Source: Stephanodiscus triporus (lineage: Eukaryota > Bacillariophyta > Thalassiosirophyceae > Thalassiosirales > Thalassiosiraceae). Taken from it: a DNA stretch of 22,733 nucleotides. Both the position numbers and the translations under genes were made by a program. Shown here piece after piece: positions 18,362 through 22,733 of the stretch. Position 1 is the first letter of the stretch. Each line of letters begins with the position of its first letter. A model generated the notes under the pieces. The model saw only the letters and a program-made list of their open reading frames with translations, ran no database searches and was not told where the DNA came from. Location of the stretch: NCBI GenBank assembly GCA_036939755.1, contig JALLAZ010000114.1, forward strand, positions 1-22,733, written 5' to 3'.

Positions 18362-19488
18362 TCCCCCGAGGGGAAGGAGGACGACGACGACGACGATCCG
18401 TTCGGATTCTTCGCCGCCGCGAATGGCGGCAGGAACGACGACGACGACGACGACGATACCTCCCCGCTCGATCGTCGCGATTGCGACGTCGACGATGCGG
18501 CGAACATGTCCCTCACGGAGCAGCTCGTGCTGCACGCGTGTCTCGATCGGTTCGAGGAGGTGGCGTGCAGATCGAACTACGTCGGGGGAGGGGGGGGGGG
18601 CGGGGGAGGATCATCGAGCGCGAGCGGCAGGGGCTCCGGCGCCGTGCGGTGGAGGACGCCGGGTTCGAATGCGCCGAACGCCATGTGGATGGGCATGCTG
18701 ATCGAGGTCGAGGAACGGTGGAACGTTTACGGTGCGTTGTTTTTTTCTTTTTGTGCGGCGTGGCGCTCCTCGTTTTTGTTTTTAATATAAATATATCGGG
18801 TTCGTTAATATAAATATACTCGGCCCACACCAACAACTACGTTTTGCTTTCTTCGCCTTCCCTTCCCATCAAGGATACCTAACGAATACCGGCATAAAGT
18901 TCATGCTGCTCGTCGAGGACGTGCGCCTGAACCCCGCGGACGGAACGCGCGATGATGATTCCGCAACCTCCTTCCCCTCCCCCGCCCCGCCGTCGTCGTC
19001 CTCGTCGTCTAATAATAGTAATTGCGGGACGATCAATCGCGAATCGGACCTGAAGAAGATCTTCGTGAGTTATCTTCGTCTGTACGACGGGAATAATTAT
19101 TCGATTTTCGCGCGCCTTTATGGACGATTCTTCTCGACTTACTCTCTCTCTCTCTCTCTCGGCCGTCTTCTTCTTATTCTTCTCCTCCTCCTCTCTATGT
19201 CTCTCTCTCTCTCTCTCGATTCGTGATTTTTTGTCGTCGATGTTTTTTGTTGCTGTTGCAAAAAAAAACACACACAACAAGGCTCGTCTGCACGAACTGT
19301 ACGTGCAACACACGATGAATCCCTTCTCCCAGCTCCGCAGTCCGATACGATCGAGGAGGTTCGACGATGGCATAGTCGAGATGGCGCGATCGTACAACGA
19401 TGTCGCGTTGGAACGGGTCACGTCGTCCTTGGAGGGAGAATACGGGGGGGGACGGATGGCGAAGAAGGACGGATTGGCATGGATGTAG
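17981..19488 (+). CDS. TRAPPC2L: TRAPP complex subunit 2-like (TRAPPC2L/Tca17), three exons
   Basis: TRAPPC2L is a longin-fold subunit of the TRAPP complex, which tethers vesicles and activates Rab GTPases at the Golgi. Exons are 17981-18731, 18874-19064 and 19282-19488 (introns 142 and 217 bp, GT-AG, frame kept), giving 382 residues. Family marks are SVAVIGRDNEPMYLRG (24-39), the helix LTEQLVLHACLDRFEE, then VYG at the exon 1 end joined to YLTNTGIKFMLLVED, and SDLKKIF joined to ARLHELYVQHTMNPF, ending with RRFDDGIVEMA. The human protein has about 140 residues. Here some 130 residues, rich in Pro, Asp and Ser with a 12-Asp run from a GAC repeat, are inserted after the first strands, and a Gly/Ser loop follows the first helix. 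Intron 2 contains two CT microsatellites (19142-19160 and 19199-19218). Confidence 0.88.
18325..18360 (+). repeat. GAC trinucleotide repeat coding for poly-Asp
   Basis: Twelve consecutive GAC codons lie inside exon 1 of the TRAPPC2L gene. Such a tract is prone to length change and keeps the antisense frames open as Val or Ser runs. Confidence 0.85.
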
Positions 19489-20042
19489 TAACGATATAAG
19501 AACGGTAGTTTACAGATAACGGACTATAGGTAGATCTAGAGAGGTGTCCTAATTATCTTCTCAACTCACTTTCACGTATGGCTCTGATCAATGACAATCA
19601 CTAATAAGGTATGCCATTGACGATGATAGTGCAGTCTTCTCGATAATCTCGCTGACGATCTCGCCCGTGGCCTTGTCGGACGGATCAGAACGAGTTCCAT
19701 TCGTAACTTGGTTGTCAAAAGAAGAACGGGGATGCTCCTGTTGGTCCGTCATTGCACCAACAGAACGAATGACGAGAAATTTACGTACTTAAGAGTGCAA
19801 GTAGACGGATGACGATATATTAGTTATGTCATCGGTCTAATAAGTGTCTCAAATGATATCCATGTATGCAGTCTACCGAAGAAGTCATGACAACACGCGG
19901 GCCGCAAGCCTACCCCTCCACAGCAGGGAACGCCCCATATTTTTCATCCCAAGACCCAAAGAATCGAAAGTCATCAAAATCGTTAACGTCGCCCATTATC
20001 GGGCATCCGCCCTATCGGACGACCGACACGAGCGAGGGGCCT
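19489..20042. other. Convergent intergenic region between TRAPPC2L and eS10
   Basis: The 3' ends of the two genes lie here. The only candidates inside are a small minus-strand frame at 19588-19752 (separate entry) and a short inverted repeat, CTGTTGGT/ACCAACAG, at 19738-19763 with a 10-base loop. The rest holds nothing I can support. Confidence 0.55.
19588..19752 (-). CDS. Candidate 54-residue small protein
   Basis: An ATG at 19752-19750 opens 54 codons ending in TGA at 19590-19588. The product starts MTDQQEHPRSSFDNQVTNG. It is hydrophilic at first and then has a helical, Glu/Ile-rich middle (KATGEIVSEIIEKTA). The composition is not repetitive and looks protein-like. There is no known domain. 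It could be a microprotein, the first exon of an unrecognised gene, or chance. Confidence 0.3.
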   Translation of the reverse strand: MTDQQEHPRSSFDNQVTNGTRSDPSDKATGEIVSEIIEKTALSSSMAYLISDCH

Positions 20043-20465
20043 TTACATCCCCCCGCCGCGTCCGAACCCACCCTCGCGGGAGCGGTACTCCCGATCGCCG
20101 CCCCGGAAGGCCGGCCTGCCGCCCCCCTCGCCGCCTCCGAACCTGTCCTCGTCGCGCTCGCGCCCGTCGGGCCTGCTCGCGGCCTTCTTGTGGGTGGCGG
20201 GCACGATCTCGGGGGGCAACGCCAGGTATCCCCGGAGGTACTCGATTCCCTCGTCGGTGAGGTAGACGTAGTGATGCTGCCAGCTGAACGTGACGCGGAC
20301 GTAATTCCGGCTACGTAGGGACTTGACGAGGTTGAGCACCTCGAGGTTCGTGCATCCCTCAATGTGGGGATGGGTGGGCGACACCGTGTCCTTCTTCACG
20401 ACGAGGACGCCCTCCCGGAAGAGGTAGGAGAAGACCGCGATGCGGTTGGCCTTGGGGATGAACAT
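20043..20465 (-). CDS. RPS10: 40S ribosomal protein eS10
   Basis: eS10 sits on the head of the small ribosomal subunit near the mRNA entry. This single exon of 140 residues starts with MFIPKANRIAVFSYLFREGV and continues through the winged-helix S10/plectin domain to about residue 97: TNLEVLNLVKSLRSRNYV, FSWQHHYVYLTDEGIEYLR and LPPEIVPATHKK are all hallmark blocks. The tail is Arg/Gly-rich (FRGGDREYRSREGGFGRGGG), as usual for eS10. The protein is somewhat shorter than the human one (165), mainly in the tail. The ATG at 20465 gives the family's conserved first residues exactly. Confidence 0.96.
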   Translation of the reverse strand: MFIPKANRIAVFSYLFREGVLVVKKDTVSPTHPHIEGCTNLEVLNLVKSLRSRNYVRVTFSWQHHYVYLTDEGIEYLRGYLALPPEIVPATHKKAASRPDGRERDEDRFGGGEGGGRPAFRGGDREYRSREGGFGRGGGM

Positions 20466-20960
20466 GGTTGGGCGCTAGGGTCGTATTTTTTCGAAGCCGA
20501 AACACGAAAAGCTGGGAAAAAAAATTGTGTGTGCGTTGCTCTGTCTGTGTGCGTGCGAGCACTTCTCTCCTCCTGTGGAGGAGCGGTTTACTGCTTTACA
20601 ACTTACTTGCCATTACAGTACGATTCCCAAGTAGCTTCTTACGTAGGCCGCCACCTCCGATCGAGACTCTCCCTCTTTTCTCTCAGTTTCTTGAAGAGGC
20701 GACGGCGGATGGCTATCGAGGAGTGCCCCGCAATGATATAATAGGGACGGCGTCGTTTTCGGCCCGGACCTATCCACTCATCGCCGAGGGCCGGGGCCGA
20801 GGCAGGCGTCCCGCCTGCCGAGGCAACACACTCCTTGGGGAAATTCCCCGGGCGTAACGGGAGAGAGTCCCATCCGGAAACGGAAATACCGGCGCGGCAG
20901 CTGCTCGCTTTTCCCCACACCACGTGTGCGCGGTCGAACGAAGACGGCCGATGTGCTCTC

Positions 20961-21008
20961 CTCTCTCTCTCTCTCTCTCTCTCTAGAGGGGGGGGGGGGG
21001 GGGGGGGG
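20961..21008 (+). repeat. (CT)12 followed by a run of 21 G
   Basis: A CT dinucleotide repeat at 20961-20984 is followed by AGA and then 21 consecutive G at 20988-21008. The polypurine/polypyrimidine asymmetry and the G run could adopt triplex or quadruplex forms. The exact length is unsafe in any assembly. Confidence 0.85.
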
Positions 21009-21156
21009 TCGCTTCGGCAAGAGTTCTAATCAAGCGAGACGGCGCCGTCAAAAAGCCGCCGCCATAGCAAAGTCATGCCATCATTTTTTTCTTGACGAGA
21101 TTTGTAACACAACGGGGGTCACTACTGATCGTCTCTTCTCGAAACTCACCCCCCCC

Positions 21157-21175
21157 AAAAAAATATATATATTTT
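21157..21175 (+). promoter_or_regulatory. TATA-like element directly upstream of tRNA-Sec
   Basis: An A-rich stretch runs into TATATATAT (21164-21172), which ends three bases before the tRNA's first base. In animals tRNA-Sec is driven by RNA polymerase III from an external TATA box placed further upstream, so a role here is only possible. The AT tract stands out because it follows a C run at 21149-21156. Confidence 0.4.
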
Positions 21176-21265
21176 GTGTGCATGATCCCGCCCGGTGGCG
21201 GGTGCAGGTCTTCAAACCTGTGGGGGCCCTTGGCGGCCCAGTGGTTCGATTCCACCTTGCGCACG
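21176..21265 (+). tRNA. Selenocysteine tRNA, anticodon UCA
   Basis: The 90-base gene reads through as a eukaryotic tRNA-Sec. The acceptor ends pair GTGTGCA with TGCGCAC (one G-U), leaving discriminator G at 21265 and no encoded CCA. The D stem has six pairs, CCCGCC/GGCGGG, a tRNA-Sec mark. The anticodon arm GCAGG...CCTGT carries TCA at 21212-21214. The long variable arm pairs GGGCC with GGCCC, and the T arm contains GGTTCGATTCC (21243-21253), the internal B box. Much of the core (ATGATCC, TTCAAACCTGT, GATTCCACCTT) follows the animal tRNA-Sec. There is one more base than expected before the anticodon, giving an eight-base loop or a six-pair stem. Its presence means the organism can insert selenocysteine at UGA. 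Confidence 0.93.
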
Positions 21266-21594
21266 TCGGGTTGTTTCTACTCCGTTCTAGAGTACTGGAT
21301 TGAAGACATAATCTGGTGGGGTACCATGTCAACGAAATGCAATTACTTTCTGTTTGCAACGACGGATCAAGGATCAAAAGGAGCGTCCCCATTCTTCTTT
21401 TGACAAGATACTTCAGTTGAATTGCCCAAGCATGTGCGGATGCCTGCCCAGTGTGTAGGTATGTTCTTTCAATTGCATGCTTAAGTTCTAATGATGTACG
21501 CATGACGCCCCAATGCAGAGAATGGGCTTCGGAGAGGGCAATAATGATGTAAAATATAAAGAAGAAAATGATAGTTACGTTTCATGGACAGTTG
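21266..21594. other. Intergenic region downstream of tRNA-Sec
   Basis: No gene is supported. Frames on both strands are short, and their products are not recognisable. No strong T run (polymerase III stop) follows the tRNA closely; the nearest are TTT at 21272-21274 and TTTT at 21397-21400. Confidence 0.5.
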
Positions 21595-21927
21595 CTATGG
21601 CATCATGAGCGAGCTGGATCTGCTATCACACATCATATCTACTTGTACAATCTGACCATCATGATACCATTCAATCTCAGCACACTCCCACGAACCAACC
21701 GAGGATCAACAACCATTTTCATCTCGTTTACGATAATATTCAGGATAGCCCAAATACGGGCCCAGTTTCTTCAGCATTCTCATGGGATCGATGAGTCCAC
21801 ATCCGCCCCCATAGAGTAACGCGTCATTATATCCGCGCGACAATAACACGAAGACTTTCGGCGTCTCGATGAATATCGCGCAGAACACCCCGATCCGCAT
21901 TCTTCCCTTCCCGAGCCAGCAACCCAA
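21595..21927 (-). CDS. Unrecognised frame that stays open across a TGA
   Basis: A minus frame open from just after TAG at 21933-21931 runs to TGA at 21708-21706. Its product has plain composition (GVFCAIFIETPKVFVLLSRG early, GPYLGYPEYYRKRDENGC at the end). Past the TGA the same frame continues another 36 codons (VGSWECAEIEWYHDGQIVQV) to TAG at 21597-21595. TTTGTAAATTAG just before the frame could be a 3' splice site, making this an internal or last exon. The TGA may be a true stop, a nonsense lesion, or a selenocysteine codon after Cys. It could also be untranslated 3' sequence of the SelK-like gene. I do not recognise a family. Confidence 0.3.
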
Positions 21928-22000
21928 AGCCTAATTTACAAATCCATCCCAGAAGGGGGGGGGGGGAATTCTTTTTTATACATGCGCCCCATATTCCCTC

Positions 22001-22420
22001 CTAGCACATGTTGGGACCTCATCCGCCCTTGGGCTTAGGCAGGTCTCCCACCCCCTTGATGTTCGATCCCACCGCCCTCCCGTCCTTCCACTTGCCGCCT
22101 CCTACCCCGCCGGAGGAGGAGGAGGACGACGACGATCGTCGCTGGTAGTAATAGTACGTCGAGAGGAAGAAGGCGAAGAGTGCAAGTCCGACCCTGCCGC
22201 TCGTGACGGAGACGAATAGCAACACCAATGCGAAGTGCTTCAACTCGAGGTCGAAGCCGAAGGTGTCCACGCGACGGGGGAGACGACAATATCGACGCAG
22301 ACCGCCACCCCCCCCTCCCCCGCCGCCACCGCCGCCGCCGCTTCCGCGACCGCCGTCTGCCTCGTCGTCATCGTTGATGACGCTACCGTCGGGTCCGATT
22401 CTTGTCCTGGCACGGGTCAT
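22001..22420 (-). CDS. Probable selenoprotein K-like membrane protein with UGA-encoded Sec
   Basis: The frame from the ATG at 22420 gives 133 residues to a TGA at 22021-22019. The TGA lies in Gly-Gly-TGA-Gly (GGC GGA TGA GGT), and five more codons (GPNMC) follow before TAG at 22003-22001, so 139 residues with Sec at 134. This matches selenoprotein K, whose C-terminus is GGUGR. The layout also fits: a short start with IGPDGSVI, one membrane segment (about 68-88, FALVLLFVSVTSGRVGLALF), then a basic Ser/Gly-rich tail with DGRAVGSNIKGVGDLPKPKG. A Gly/Asp-rich insert precedes the membrane segment. SelK works at the ER membrane in protein quality control and palmitoylation. A tRNA-Sec lies 0.74 kb away. 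I found no SECIS element by eye. If TGA is a plain stop, the protein ends at ...KPKGG. The frame is open to an earlier ATG at 22567. Confidence 0.6.
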
Positions 22421-22733
22421 TTCCGCCAACGAATAATGTATGTCGTTATTCCAGTTAGCCACGTGAGGTTTGGGTTGGAAAACGTTCCCAGCAAAGCCGG
22501 GGCGTGTCGGTCCGACCCGGAAGACACTGGATGGGGGGGAAAAAAGGGGGGGAAAGTTATATTGCATCCAGGGATTTTTTTTTGGCGCGAAAATATCGGC
22601 GAGTCACATGTTTCGGTCATGTTGAACGTTCTTTTATATTCTGTGACCGTTCTATCGTAGTGTCTCAGCTTCCCATCATCCCACTAGGCATGGATACGAT
22701 AGGAGAGAAGAGTGGCTAGTATCTTAGCTATCT
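22421..22733. other. Upstream region of the SelK-like gene to the window end
   Basis: On the minus strand this holds the leader and probable promoter of the SelK-like gene; 49 further codons are open back to an ATG at 22567 but look non-conserved. G and A runs occur at 22532-22553. Nothing else is seen up to the edge. Confidence 0.45.

Larger units (their letters stand above)
20466..21175. other. Intergenic region between eS10 and tRNA-Sec, with GC-rich hairpins and microsatellites
   Basis: The eS10 promoter and leader must lie at the left, with CT- and T-rich tracts on the minus strand. At 20750-20900 the sequence is very GC-rich with clean hairpins: GGCAGGCG/CGCCTGCC at 20801-20819 with a 3-base loop, and the near-perfect palindrome GGGGAAATTCCCC at 20837-20849. 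I do not recognise a known RNA family (SRP, RNase P or U snRNA). Frames here (20639-20923 - and others) look like chance. Confidence 0.5.

Noticed and set aside
17887..18535. Minus frames of 209 and 206 codons opposite TRAPPC2L
   Set aside because: Ser and Val runs are the complement of the GAC repeat in TRAPPC2L exon 1, whose coding status is firm.
20801..20849. GC-rich hairpins as a known RNA such as SRP RNA, RNase P or a spliceosomal RNA
   Set aside because: None of the conserved words of those families is present on either strand.
21700..22000. Several ATGA words on the minus strand as a SECIS core
   Set aside because: None is followed at the right distance by AA and by a matching stem that I could pair by eye; left to a covariance search.

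Overview
The window looks like nuclear DNA from a diatom, probably a centric one. Five things point that way: GT-AG introns of 74-217 bp splitting otherwise compact genes; genes on both strands with no operon logic; long Asp, Ser, Gly and Pro runs encoded by GAC/TCG/GGN repeats inside conserved proteins; a predicted plastid protein that starts with a signal peptide ending in an ASAF-like motif (STSAFRS); and Cys/His repeat proteins of the 'WRKY19-like' kind that are common in diatom gene sets. The genus is not determined.

Layout. 1-830: low-complexity, at best a weak coding region. 1199-2206 (+): Golgi-type sulfotransferase. 2521-3634 (-): decayed Cys/His-repeat gene, copy 1. 3925-4296 (-): orphan exon-like stretch resembling the end of a PTEN-type C2 domain. 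4301-5486: gene-poor, with AT-rich near-palindromic repeats and a strong inverted repeat. 5487-7633 (+): PIG-M, GPI mannosyltransferase I, two exons. 7993-9045 (-): decayed Cys/His-repeat gene, copy 2. 9161-11710 (+): SulP transporter, four exons, no STAS domain. 11881-12928 (-): plastid-targeted YlmH-like protein. 13214-15143 (+): unknown acidic protein with a repeated GWDxAKxRPIY motif. 15303-17761 (-): GAA1, GPI transamidase subunit, two exons. 17981-19488 (+): TRAPPC2L, three exons. 20043-20465 (-): ribosomal protein eS10. 21176-21265 (+): tRNA-Sec with anticodon UCA. 22001-22420 (-): small membrane protein whose frame runs through a TGA in a Gly-Gly-TGA-Gly context, as in selenoprotein K.

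Themes. (1) The right end joins a selenocysteine tRNA and a likely SelK-type selenoprotein gene about 0.75 kb apart; between them lies a second frame that stays open across a TGA. (2) Two genes of the same pathway, PIG-M (first mannose of the GPI core) and GAA1 (attachment of the finished anchor), lie within about 12 kb. (3) Three otherwise good genes (YlmH-like, the GWD-motif protein, GAA1) each continue in another frame after a one-base slip, two of them at homopolymer runs. This suggests assembly indels or recent mutations and should be checked before those proteins are used.

All identities come from reading motifs by eye. No database search was run.
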